Source of the DNA: Methanoculleus marisnigri
Lineage (GTDB): Archaea; Halobacteriota; Methanomicrobia; Methanomicrobiales; Methanoculleaceae
Reading direction: 5' to 3'
DNA length: 39,048 nt
Assembly (NCBI GenBank): GCA_002503885.1
Contig: DASQ01000131.1
Location: forward strand, 1-39,048
A model generated the notes under the pieces. The model worked only from the letters and a program-made list of their open reading frames with translations. It searched no databases and was not told the DNA's origin. Both the position numbers and the translations under genes were made by a program. This document shows, piece by piece, positions 1 through 7,342 of the stretch (positions within the stretch are counted from its first letter, which is position 1; the number at the start of each line of letters is the position of its first letter).

Positions 1-207
1 GAGGATGGTGATCTGTGCCCCGAGGCTATGCTCGGAACGGATAGACCGGTACATCTGTTTTTGTAACTCGAATCGGTTAAACACCTTGTTCTGAAATGCA
101 AACTCAGAGATGCTGTTACATGCCGAGTTGACTGCCTTCATGGTTGCCAGAAGGATCTCCTTCTGGTCTTGCGTGGGAAGGAGCTTTACCCGGAGAGTTT
201 TCAGCAT
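1..207 (-). CDS. tnpB: TnpB (IS605 OrfB) RNA-guided nuclease, 5' part only
   Basis: This is the first 69 codons of a TnpB-type protein, read leftward and cut by the window edge. The predicted start is MLKTLRVKLLPT, followed by KEILLATMKAVNSACN and then a region reading FQNKVFNRFELQKQMYRSIR. This matches the usual amino terminus of IS605 OrfB proteins, with a short basic beta strand, a helix and an RFELQK segment. TnpB proteins of this family are RNA-guided nucleases that help the element persist. The RuvC and zinc-ribbon parts lie outside the window, so activity cannot be judged. The gene is divergent from tnpA with 49 bp between the starts, the IS605 arrangement. Base composition is more AT-rich than the chromosomal genes further right, which fits a mobile origin. 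Confidence 0.75.
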   Translation of the reverse strand, partial: MLKTLRVKLLPTQDQKEILLATMKAVNSACNSISEFAFQNKVFNRFELQKQMYRSIRSEHSLGAQITIL

Positions 208-256
208 CAATAGTATTATTAGTGAGCAATCCATAAATACCTTGTGGTATTAACGC

Positions 257-685
257 ATGGCTGAAAAAAAGAAGGCTTCGTCCGCAGTATATTCTCTCAA
301 TTATCACGTTGTATGGTGTACGAAATACCGGCGGAAGGTGTTGGTGGACGCTAGCTCGAAATCTGCTGAATCAATCCTGAAAACCATTTGCGATACGAAA
401 AACTGGGATATCCTCGATCTCGTTGTGATGGAGGATCATATCCACCTCTTCCTGTCTGCATCGCCGTTCGAGTCGCCTACCGCCATTGTCAAAATTCTTA
501 AGGGCGTCTCCGCAAAACAGTTGTTTGCTCAACATCCCGAACTGAGAAATGCCCTCTGGAAAGGGTCATTGTGGTCTCCGAGTTATTATGTCGGTACTGC
601 GGGGGACGTATCCGCAGAGATTATTCAGCGGTATATCCAAAACCAACAAACGCAGGATGGGAGACGCAATTCCTCCCCCGGTTAA
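257..685 (+). CDS. tnpA: IS200/IS605-family Y1 transposase TnpA
   Basis: This 142-residue protein has the normal length of a Y1 HUH single-strand transposase. The opening VYSLNYHVVWCTKYRRKVL is the family signature. The metal-binding HUH motif is EDHIHLF with His61 and His63, and the catalytic tyrosine is Tyr126 in EIIQRYIQNQ, with Gln130 four residues later. TnpA cuts and rejoins single-stranded ends at hairpins without target duplication. The gene looks complete and has no frameshift. Its stop codon lies inside the end hairpin at 675-694, so the reading frame runs to the edge of the element. It is divergent from the tnpB fragment at 1-207. Identity of the family is secure; the exact IS name is not known. 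Confidence 0.93.
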   Translation: MAEKKKASSAVYSLNYHVVWCTKYRRKVLVDASSKSAESILKTICDTKNWDILDLVVMEDHIHLFLSASPFESPTAIVKILKGVSAKQLFAQHPELRNALWKGSLWSPSYYVGTAGDVSAEIIQRYIQNQQTQDGRRNSSPG

Positions 686-694
686 AACCGGGGG
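675..694. repeat. Subterminal hairpin at the IS605-type element end
   Basis: A perfect 9-bp stem, CCCCCGGTT paired with AACCGGGGG around a two-base AA spacer, overlaps the stop codon of tnpA. IS200/IS605 elements carry such subterminal palindromes, and TnpA recognises them in single-stranded form. Because tnpA and tnpB are divergent with tnpA on this side, this is probably the left-end hairpin of an element lying in the minus orientation. The actual cleavage site should be a few to about 25 bases further right, but I cannot place it. Confidence 0.7.
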
Positions 695-830
695 ACTCCT
701 TGCTACATCTCTTTGAACGCCCGTCACACCTGCTTGACGGGATGGGATCAGGGGCGTGCAGCAGGGGGCGCACGACGCATCCGATCATCGAGACCGGGAA
801 TGTTCAGGGTTCAAGCGGAGAGCGCCACGA

Positions 831-840
831 AGTATATACT
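831..840 (+). promoter_or_regulatory. Possible TATA box before the methyltransferase gene
   Basis: AGTATATACT stands 22-31 bases before the ATG at 862, the right distance for an archaeal promoter with a very short or absent leader. A purine-rich GGAGGGAGAGG lies between it and the start. It sits outside the insertion-sequence end, so the promoter may have survived insertion. The call rests on sequence pattern only. Confidence 0.35.
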
Positions 841-861
841 CTTCCGGAGGGAGAGGTGGTT

Positions 862-1701
862 ATGCACCGGATCATCGACTGGAACGAGCTCTGGAAGGCA
901 ATCCACGTGAGTTCGCCCGAACGTGCCGAAAAAGACCGCGACCCCGCTGCCGTCTGGGATAAGCGTGCTGCCGCCTACCAGCAGGCCACCCGCGGCGAGA
1001 AGCGAGCGACGGAGCAGGAACTCGGGACCCTGGATCTGCGACCGGGCGACACCGTGCTGGACATGGGTGCGGGGACAGGACGGCTTGCCGTGCCGATAGC
1101 ACGTACCGCCGCCCACGTGACGGCCCTCGACCCGTCGGGCGGCATGCTCTCCATCCTTCGGGAGCGGATGGCGGCGGAGGGACGGACGAACTACTCCTGC
1201 GTTAAGATGCGCTGGGAGGACGTCGTCATCGGCAGGGATATCGAGCCGCACGACGTGGCCATCGCGGCATTCTCGCTCGGCTTCTACGACCTCGCCGCCG
1301 CCCTGCAGAAACTCGACGCCGCGGCCCTCCGGACGGTCTATCTCTTCTGGCACGCGGGCGAGTGGCGGAGCCCCGATGAGATGGCGCTGTATAGGACGGT
1401 CTTTGGGGAAGAAGCGGCCATGCAGAAGGGGTATCCGGACTATAGCTATCCCGTCAACATCCTCCACGATGCCGGGATCTACCCGAACGTCAGGATCTAT
1501 CATGCCCTCTGGGACGCGGTCTACGACTCCGTCGAGGATGCCGTCCAGACCTGGGCGGCGATGCACAACCCCGATCTCGCGGATCTCTCCCCTGTCAGGG
1601 AGTACTTCTCACGGACACTCCGCCGGGACGAATCAGGGAAGTACGTCGAGACTGCGGTACGGCGAACGGCAGCGATCTGGTGGGAGAAAGAGGAGGAATA
1701 A
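862..1701 (+). CDS. Class I SAM-dependent methyltransferase
   Basis: A 279-residue Rossmann-type methyltransferase. Motif I is VLDMGAGTG at residues 65-73 and the acidic end of strand 2 is ALDPSGGM at 88-95, both typical of SAM binding. EPHDVAIAAFSL further on fits the motif after strand 4. The substrate cannot be told; relatives act on small molecules, and methanogens carry many such orphan enzymes. The start at 862 was chosen because a GGAGG-type ribosome site precedes it and because the frame further upstream is merely open DNA running back into the insertion sequence. The gene stands alone, just downstream of the IS end and convergent with the AbrB-PhoU gene. Confidence 0.8.
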   Translation: MHRIIDWNELWKAIHVSSPERAEKDRDPAAVWDKRAAAYQQATRGEKRATEQELGTLDLRPGDTVLDMGAGTGRLAVPIARTAAHVTALDPSGGMLSILRERMAAEGRTNYSCVKMRWEDVVIGRDIEPHDVAIAAFSLGFYDLAAALQKLDAAALRTVYLFWHAGEWRSPDEMALYRTVFGEEAAMQKGYPDYSYPVNILHDAGIYPNVRIYHALWDAVYDSVEDAVQTWAAMHNPDLADLSPVREYFSRTLRRDESGKYVETAVRRTAAIWWEKEEE

Positions 1702-1760
1702 GGGGACAATTCCGGAGGGGGAAACGGCACCCCTGCCGCCATTACCAGAACGACCCTCAC

Positions 1761-2771
1761 TTACTTTTCTGCCTCACGAATGAGCTGATTGATGATCGCT
1801 TCGGAGATGTCGCCGGAGTATTCACCCGCCCGCCGTATGCTTTCTGCGATATACCCGATCGACAGGGCAAGGTCACCTTTTTTCTGGTGTGCGAGAGCGC
1901 TGATGTCATCAGTCATCTTCTCAAGGTCGGCGACCATATCGATGGTGCGATTGGCGTCGACGATATCCGATGAGAAGAGAGCCCGCATACTGGAATTTAA
2001 GATATTCATGGCATTCTTTGTAGCACCCTTCATATCGGCGATGAGCCCCGGATCAACCTCATGGTCGACGAGCATGGGAACGTGAGAGGCTATTCGAACG
2101 CCATGGTCCCCGATCCGTTCGAGGGTCCTGCTTACAATATAGTAATTCGAAGCCTCCTCAACGGATACATGCAGTTTCTCCGGGAGGCTTGCATCCCTGA
2201 ACATGAGGTGATACTGCCGTGAGATTAGCCACTGGAGTTTATCCACTTCGGTATCCCGATTGACAACGTCTTCCGCCAGGCTCTTATCCTTCGTTTCGAG
2301 GGCAACCATCGCATCGTGAAACATCGTCCCGATAATGACGAACATCCGTTTCACGCTATTCTCAAACGGCATCTCCGATGGGTTCAGAATATCCTTGATG
2401 AGGATGAGAGAATCAGCTTCCTCGACGATCTGCTGGCCGATGGTCATCGAACTGAAATCGCGGACGGCCTTCCGGATTGCAGGGGGTAGTTTGGTAGAAG
2501 AGGATATACGAATGGTTGTATAGCCGGCGATGTACGACCCCACAAGACATCGGAAGAGAAAAACGGGATTTCCTATTGCATCGGCACTGAATTCCTTTAT
2601 TCGGGACTCTTTTTCCTCCGAGGAGCGGGGAAGGATGAGAAGGCTTCCATCGGTCTGGATCTTGATCTGAAGGGGTTCGTTTTTCTTGATATTCATGGAC
2701 CGAACCCATTCTTTGGGTAAGGAGATGACATACGAAGACCCCCCGGTCATCTGGACCTTCCTGAAATCCAT
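1761..2771 (-). CDS. AbrB-domain PhoU-family phosphate regulator
   Basis: A 336-residue protein. Residues 1-50 form a SpoVT/AbrB-like swapped-hairpin DNA-binding domain (FRKVQMTGGSSYVISLPKEW, then an SLLILP strand). Residues of about 110-330 form a PhoU domain of two three-helix repeats with the LERIGDHGVRIA metal-binding signature. This fusion is found in archaeal phosphate regulators. PhoU proteins sense the state of the PstSCAB transporter, and the AbrB part suggests direct transcriptional control instead of action through a histidine kinase. It is divergent from pstS with 134 bp between the starts, and a 20-bp palindrome covers its start codon. The Pst operon ends with a second, AbrB-free PhoU, so the two probably have different jobs. 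Function in phosphate control is strongly suggested by context but not proven. Confidence 0.85.
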   Translation of the reverse strand: MDFRKVQMTGGSSYVISLPKEWVRSMNIKKNEPLQIKIQTDGSLLILPRSSEEKESRIKEFSADAIGNPVFLFRCLVGSYIAGYTTIRISSSTKLPPAIRKAVRDFSSMTIGQQIVEEADSLILIKDILNPSEMPFENSVKRMFVIIGTMFHDAMVALETKDKSLAEDVVNRDTEVDKLQWLISRQYHLMFRDASLPEKLHVSVEEASNYYIVSRTLERIGDHGVRIASHVPMLVDHEVDPGLIADMKGATKNAMNILNSSMRALFSSDIVDANRTIDMVADLEKMTDDISALAHQKKGDLALSIGYIAESIRRAGEYSGDISEAIINQLIREAEK

Positions 2772-2788
2772 AGAGAGTATTCTCTATG
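2769..2788. promoter_or_regulatory. 20-bp palindrome over the AbrB-PhoU start codon
   Basis: CATAGAGA, the spacer GTAT, then TCTCTATG form a perfect inverted repeat with 8-bp arms. The left arm contains the start codon of the AbrB-PhoU gene in reverse. A dyad of this size suits a dimeric AbrB-fold protein, so an autoregulatory operator is a reasonable reading. I did not see a second copy near pstS. This is an inference from symmetry and position. Confidence 0.5.
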
Positions 2789-2818
2789 AAAGTAGATGAA
2801 ACTGATCATTTTTCCCAA

Positions 2819-2832
2819 TTAAATATATATCA
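2819..2832 (-). promoter_or_regulatory. TATA box of the AbrB-PhoU gene
   Basis: Read on the minus strand, GGTGATATATATTTAA is a strong archaeal TATA element about 50-60 bases before the start at 2771. Transcription should begin near 2795, which would put the palindrome at 2769-2788 in the short leader where a bound protein could block RNA polymerase. For pstS, a weaker TCAATAAAC at 2873-2881 lies about 30 bases before its ATG at 2906, suggesting a nearly leaderless message. Confidence 0.45.
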
Positions 2833-2905
2833 CCATTTCTTTTATGAGGCCGGCCATATTCAATGTCGAAAATCAATAAACTTATTCGTATCTTTCATCT
2901 ATGCA

Positions 2906-3781
2906 ATGACAAGAAAGAGCCTGTCAGGGAGTTCAAGGAGTATGACCACGGTTGCCGTTGCCGGCATTCTCGTGGTTCTTCTGATGGTGGCGGGATGCGT
3001 TGGCAATCAACCATCCAATTCTTCGGCATCCCCGTCGGAGCAGATCACGGTAACGGGATCGACCACGGTGCTGCCCATCGCCGAGATGGAGAAGGAGGCA
3101 TTCGAAGCGACACACGCCTCCGCCGAGATCATGGTGAGCGGAGGGGGCTCGAGCGTCGGGATCAAAGCCGTCGGCGAGCGCACCGCGGACATCGGCATGA
3201 CCTCACGGGACCTGAAGGCCGAGGAGGTCGCAAGTTACCCCGATCTCGTCAAACACCACATCGCCGATGATGCGATCCTTCTGATCGTCAATCCGCAGAA
3301 CACCATCGATCGTCTTACGCTCGACCAGGTGCGGGGCATCTACAACGGCACCTACACGACCTGGTCCCAGGTCGGCGGGTCCGATCAGCCGATCGTCGTT
3401 GTGGGGAGAGACAGCGCATCGGGAACGCGGGAGTTCTTCTCCGAGTTCGTGCTCGCGAAAGAGGACTTCACCAAACAGCAGGAGGAGTTCAACTCGAACG
3501 GCGGGATTCAGCAGAAGGTATCCCAGACCCCCGGTGCGATCGGCTACGTCGGCCTCGGCTACACCGACGGCGTGAAGGTGCTGCGACTGGACGTCGGCGG
3601 AACTGCCGTCGAGCCCACGATTGAGAATATCACAGACGGGACATACCCGATCAGCCGACCGCTTTATATGCTGACGATAGGAGAGCCGGACGGTCTTGCG
3701 CGGCAGTACCTCGATTTCATCATGAGTGCGGAAGGACAGGAGATCGTGGCAAGCGCCGATTATATCCCGGTACAGGAGTGA
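2906..3781 (+). CDS. pstS: Phosphate-binding lipoprotein PstS
   Basis: A 291-residue periplasmic-type phosphate-binding protein. A basic amino terminus and hydrophobic stretch end in a VAGC lipobox with Cys31, so it should be lipid-anchored outside the cell. Family landmarks are VTGSTTVLPIAE, SGGGSSVGIKA, GMTSRDL and GRDSASGTREFF, the last holding the Ser/Arg phosphate ligands, plus GAIGYVGLGY. It hands phosphate to the membrane permease encoded just downstream. An open frame continues 40 codons upstream from 2906, but that part lacks coding character and would bury the signal peptide, so I took the ATG at 2906. An internal ATG at 2942 is possible but would lose the positive charges. Confidence 0.93.
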   Translation: MTRKSLSGSSRSMTTVAVAGILVVLLMVAGCVGNQPSNSSASPSEQITVTGSTTVLPIAEMEKEAFEATHASAEIMVSGGGSSVGIKAVGERTADIGMTSRDLKAEEVASYPDLVKHHIADDAILLIVNPQNTIDRLTLDQVRGIYNGTYTTWSQVGGSDQPIVVVGRDSASGTREFFSEFVLAKEDFTKQQEEFNSNGGIQQKVSQTPGAIGYVGLGYTDGVKVLRLDVGGTAVEPTIENITDGTYPISRPLYMLTIGEPDGLARQYLDFIMSAEGQEIVASADYIPVQE

Positions 3782-3829
3782 CCGGGTCTTCTCTTCTCTT
3801 TTGATCGTCCGGAGCGCTACAACAGCAGA

Positions 3830-5812
3830 GTGATAATGAAAAAAGATCACGGTACACCGGCTCAATTATTCCAGAGTCCCGAGTGGCTCCGAAGACCCGG
3901 CATCAGGATCCCTTCGAAGACCGACCTCCCCTCTGCCGGGATGAACAGGCGATCTGTCGACCTGGTTATCGGCAGATTACTTTTCTTTGTCGCACTCTTC
4001 GCAATCATCACCGTTCTGTTCATCATCGTCTTCCTGCTCCGGGACGGGTACCAGATCTTCCTTGAGATCGGCGTATGGGACTTCTTAACCGGCACGGACT
4101 GGAACCCGGCCGGGCAGCACCCGGCCTACGGGACACTTCCGCTCATCGTCGGTACGATGCTGGTGATGGCGCTCGCGATGATCATCGCCGTCCCGCTCAG
4201 CATCGGCAGTGCCGTCTACATCGCGGAGATCGCCGGTCCCCGGACGAAAGCGGTCATCAAGCCCGCCGTCGAGCTGCTGGCCGGCATCCCCTCCGTCGTG
4301 TACGGGTTCTTCGGCCTGATCCTCCTGACCGACTGGATACGCATCGCCTTCGACCAGCCCTCAGGGTCCAGCTGGCTTGCAGGCTCGATTCTCCTCGCGA
4401 TCATGGCCATACCGACGATCACGAGCGTCGCAGAGGACGCCATCAGTTCGGTCCCCCGGGAGTTCAAGGAGGGCAGTCTTGCTCTCGGAGCAAACCACTG
4501 GCAGACAGTCCGGAGCGTTATCGTGCCCGCTGCACTCTCCGGCATCAGCGCGGCGATCATCCTCGGGATGGGACGCGCCATAGGCGAGACGATGGCGGTG
4601 CTCATGGTCACGGGGAATGCCGCGATCATCCCGGATCCAATCATCAACGTCTTCTCTCCAGTGCGGACGCTGACCGGAACGCTGGGCATCGAGATGGGCG
4701 AAGTCGCGTTCGGGAGCCCGCACTACCATGCGCTCTTCGGCGTCGCGGTGGTCCTGCTCTTCATCACGCTCGCCATCAACAGCGCGGCAAGGGTCATCAT
4801 CAACCGGATACAGGGGACGCAGGGTATGACACGGCCCGCACCGTCCGGAACCCCGGGTACATCGACCGGTCGGCTGAAGGCCGCGCTCCGGCGCACCGCA
4901 CCGTATCGGGCGTTCAGAGCGGCCTTCCGACGCATCGCCCGCGTCGCATCGGCGCCATCCGGAAGGGTTGTCCACCCCAAGACTGCACAGCGATGCGCGT
5001 TCTTCCTGATCTCGCTCTCGGTCATGACCGTGCTCGTGATCCTCGGCGTGATCCTCGGCGAGATCGTCGTCAATGGAGCCGGAGCGCTCACCTGGGAGTT
5101 CCTGACCGGGTCCCCGAAAGACCTCGGGAGAGCAGGAGGGATCTTTCCCGCGATCGTCGGGACGCTCTATCTCGTAGGAGGGGCCCTGGCAGTGGCTCTT
5201 CCCCTGGGCATTGCGACGGCCATCTATCTTATCGAATACACGGTGGACACCCCGTTGACACGGGGCATCCGTGCAGCGGTGGACCTGTTGAACGGAACGC
5301 CGTCCATTGTCTTCGGGCTGTTCGGCTTCGCGTTCTTTGTCCTCTTCTTAAACTTCGGCGTCTCGCTGATCGCCGGACAGATCACCCTCGGCCTGATGAT
5401 CCTGCCGACGATCATACGGACGACCGAAGAGGCGCTCCGGTCGATCCCCCATGCTCTCCGGGAAGGGAGTTACGCTCTCGGGGCCACGAAGTGGCAGACG
5501 ATCTGGCAGGTGGTCCTCCCCCCGGCGCTCCCCGGGATCCTCACCGGAGCGATCCTCTCCATCGGGCGTGCTGCAGGCGAGACGGCCCCCATCATGTTCA
5601 CCGCGGTGGTCTTCAGCAGCAGATTCCTGCCCTCATCACTCTCGGAGCCGGTGATGGCGCTCCCCTACCACCTGTTCATTCTTACCACAAACGTTCCAGG
5701 GGCATCCACGCAGAAGTTCGGAACCGCCCTCGTGCTCCTCCTCATGGTCCTCTCGATCTACCTCGTCGCGATCCTCGTTCGGCGGCGATGCGACCGGGCA
5801 AAGGTGATGTAA
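3830..5812 (+). CDS. pstCA: Fused phosphate permease PstC-PstA
   Basis: This single 660-residue frame contains both phosphate ABC permeases that are usually separate genes. Residues of about 40-330 are PstC-like, with several membrane helices and the ABC-contact loop REFKEGSLALGANHWQTV near 210-228. Residues of about 385-655 are PstA-like, with its own loop ALREGSYALGATKWQTI near 541-557. A basic, proline- and arginine-rich linker of about 50 residues joins them. Helices and both contact loops are intact, so it should form the whole membrane channel alone. The start is GTG at 3830, with an ATG two codons later. It is 48 bp after pstS, and its stop codon directly abuts the pstB start. Confidence 0.88.
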   Translation: MIMKKDHGTPAQLFQSPEWLRRPGIRIPSKTDLPSAGMNRRSVDLVIGRLLFFVALFAIITVLFIIVFLLRDGYQIFLEIGVWDFLTGTDWNPAGQHPAYGTLPLIVGTMLVMALAMIIAVPLSIGSAVYIAEIAGPRTKAVIKPAVELLAGIPSVVYGFFGLILLTDWIRIAFDQPSGSSWLAGSILLAIMAIPTITSVAEDAISSVPREFKEGSLALGANHWQTVRSVIVPAALSGISAAIILGMGRAIGETMAVLMVTGNAAIIPDPIINVFSPVRTLTGTLGIEMGEVAFGSPHYHALFGVAVVLLFITLAINSAARVIINRIQGTQGMTRPAPSGTPGTSTGRLKAALRRTAPYRAFRAAFRRIARVASAPSGRVVHPKTAQRCAFFLISLSVMTVLVILGVILGEIVVNGAGALTWEFLTGSPKDLGRAGGIFPAIVGTLYLVGGALAVALPLGIATAIYLIEYTVDTPLTRGIRAAVDLLNGTPSIVFGLFGFAFFVLFLNFGVSLIAGQITLGLMILPTIIRTTEEALRSIPHALREGSYALGATKWQTIWQVVLPPALPGILTGAILSIGRAAGETAPIMFTAVVFSSRFLPSSLSEPVMALPYHLFILTTNVPGASTQKFGTALVLLLMVLSIYLVAILVRRRCDRAKVM

Positions 5813-6574
5813 ATGGACGAATCCACAATTCTTGAAACAAAGAACCTCAACCTCTGGTACGGGCAGAAGCACGCCCTCATCGACATCTCCGTTCGCATCC
5901 CGAAGAACAGGATCACGGCCCTCATCGGGCCTTCGGGATGCGGGAAATCGACCCTTCTCCGGTGCTACAACCGGATGAACGACCTCATCGACTCGTCGAG
6001 GATTACCGGAGAGATCCTCTTCAACGGGAAGGATATCCACGACCCCCGTACGGATGTATACACGATCCGCGAAAAGATCGGCATGGTCTTCCAGAAACCC
6101 AACCCGTTCCCAAAGAGCATCTACGACAACGTCGCTTACGGCCCCCGGATTCACGGGGTTAGCGAGAAGAAGGTGCTCGACCGTATCGTCGAGGATAGCC
6201 TCAAAGGCGCTGCACTCTGGGAAGAAGTGAAGGACAGGCTCCACGAGCCCGCCCTGAGCCTCTCAGGCGGGCAGCAGCAGAGGCTCTGCATCGCGCGATG
6301 CCTTGCGGTCGAACCCGAAGTCATCCTGATGGACGAACCCTGCTCCGCCCTTGATCCCATCGCTACGGCAAAGATCGAGGATCTTATCATCCAGATCGCC
6401 CAGGACCACACCGTCGTCATCGTCACGCACAACATGCAGCAGGCGGCGCGGGTAAGCGAATATACCGGGTTCATGTACCTGGGGAAGTTGATCGAGTTTG
6501 ATAAAACCACGCGGATCTTCGAGGATCCCGGCGAAGAACTGACAGAGAACTACATCACCGGACGGTTCGGGTAG
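5813..6574 (+). CDS. pstB: Phosphate ABC transporter ATPase PstB
   Basis: A complete 253-residue PstB. Walker A is GPSGCGKST at 39-47, the signature loop LSGGQQQR at 150-157, Walker B VILMDEP at 170-176, and the switch histidine is His206 in VTHNMQQ. CYNRMNDLI after Walker A and QKPNPFPKSIYDN are PstB-specific. It hydrolyses ATP to drive phosphate uptake through the PstCA permease. The start codon immediately follows the pstCA stop with no gap, which implies translational coupling. The gene is normal in every key residue. Confidence 0.96.
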   Translation: MDESTILETKNLNLWYGQKHALIDISVRIPKNRITALIGPSGCGKSTLLRCYNRMNDLIDSSRITGEILFNGKDIHDPRTDVYTIREKIGMVFQKPNPFPKSIYDNVAYGPRIHGVSEKKVLDRIVEDSLKGAALWEEVKDRLHEPALSLSGGQQQRLCIARCLAVEPEVILMDEPCSALDPIATAKIEDLIIQIAQDHTVVIVTHNMQQAARVSEYTGFMYLGKLIEFDKTTRIFEDPGEELTENYITGRFG

Positions 6575-6581
6575 GAAGACC

Positions 6582-7232
6582 ATGGTAGAGAAATTTCATA
6601 CGGAACTTGCATCCCTGAAAGGAGATGTCCTGGAGATGGGCTATCTCTCACGGAACATGCTGAATCAGTCGCTGGAAGCACTGGAGAGCCAGGATGTGGC
6701 GCTAGCCGGATCAATCGACCGGGATAAAACGAGACTCTTGGATCTGGACCACGATATCGAGCAGGAATGCCTGAGGCTCATCGCCCTCTATCAGCCGATG
6801 GCAAAAGACCTGCGGACGATTGCGGCCTCGATGAAGGTGGTAACGAGCCTGTACCGCATCGGGCGCTACGGCAAAGACATCGCCATCGTTGTACCCGACC
6901 TTGCCGACGCCCCGCACGTAGGTAACCTCGTCAGCATTCCCCACATGGGGGATCTCGTCGGCGGGATGATCGCGGATGCGCTGATTGCCTTCGAACGCGA
7001 GGACCTCGCCGCGATAAGCGATATCAAGGACCGGGAGGACGCCGTCGACGCCCTCAGATACTCCATATTCCGCGAGTGCCTCACCTACATGATGGAAGAC
7101 CCAAAGAACATCACGAGGTGCACGAATTACGTCATGATCGCCCGGTACCTCGAACGATGCGGAGACCATGCGTGTAAGATCGCGGAGAAGGTGCACTACA
7201 TGGTGACGGGCGATCGGATCGAGATCCGGTGA
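6582..7232 (+). CDS. phoU: Phosphate transport system regulator PhoU
   Basis: A 216-residue PhoU of usual length with two three-helix repeats. The first carries LYRIGRYGKDIA and the second the metal-binding YLERCGDHACKIAE. The start at MVEKFHTELASLKGDVLEMG is the classic PhoU opening. It follows pstB by 7 bp and closes the phosphate operon. PhoU proteins bind PstB and damp uptake and signalling when phosphate is plentiful. Unlike the divergent gene at 1761-2771 it has no DNA-binding domain, so it probably acts only at the transporter. An open frame of the next gene overlaps its end, but the real start of that gene is further right. Confidence 0.94.
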   Translation: MVEKFHTELASLKGDVLEMGYLSRNMLNQSLEALESQDVALAGSIDRDKTRLLDLDHDIEQECLRLIALYQPMAKDLRTIAASMKVVTSLYRIGRYGKDIAIVVPDLADAPHVGNLVSIPHMGDLVGGMIADALIAFEREDLAAISDIKDREDAVDALRYSIFRECLTYMMEDPKNITRCTNYVMIARYLERCGDHACKIAEKVHYMVTGDRIEIR

Positions 7233-7311
7233 ACCGCTCATGGAAGAGCCGGGGTCCGGGGAGGTGGGCTGACGAGTATCATCCGCCCCGGCGGGAGCCA
7301 ACAGGGGCCAT

Positions 7312-7319
7312 TATTTATC
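7312..7319 (+). promoter_or_regulatory. TATA box before the RNB ribonuclease gene
   Basis: TTATTTAT lies about 24-31 bases before the ATG at 7343, in a GC-rich surround. This spacing predicts a leaderless or nearly leaderless message and supports 7343 over the upstream start that overlaps phoU. Confidence 0.45.
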
Positions 7320-7342
7320 CCTGCAAACGAATCATCACAGAG

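Noticed and set aside
571..861. Amino-terminal extension of the methyltransferase frame reaching into the IS end
   Set aside because: The frame is merely open through insertion-sequence DNA; a ribosome site and normal domain start are at 862.
4075..5835. 586-codon plus-strand frame overlapping pstCA
   Set aside because: Its product is extremely rich in Arg, Asp and His, the usual shadow of a GC-rich gene, and pstCA explains the region fully.
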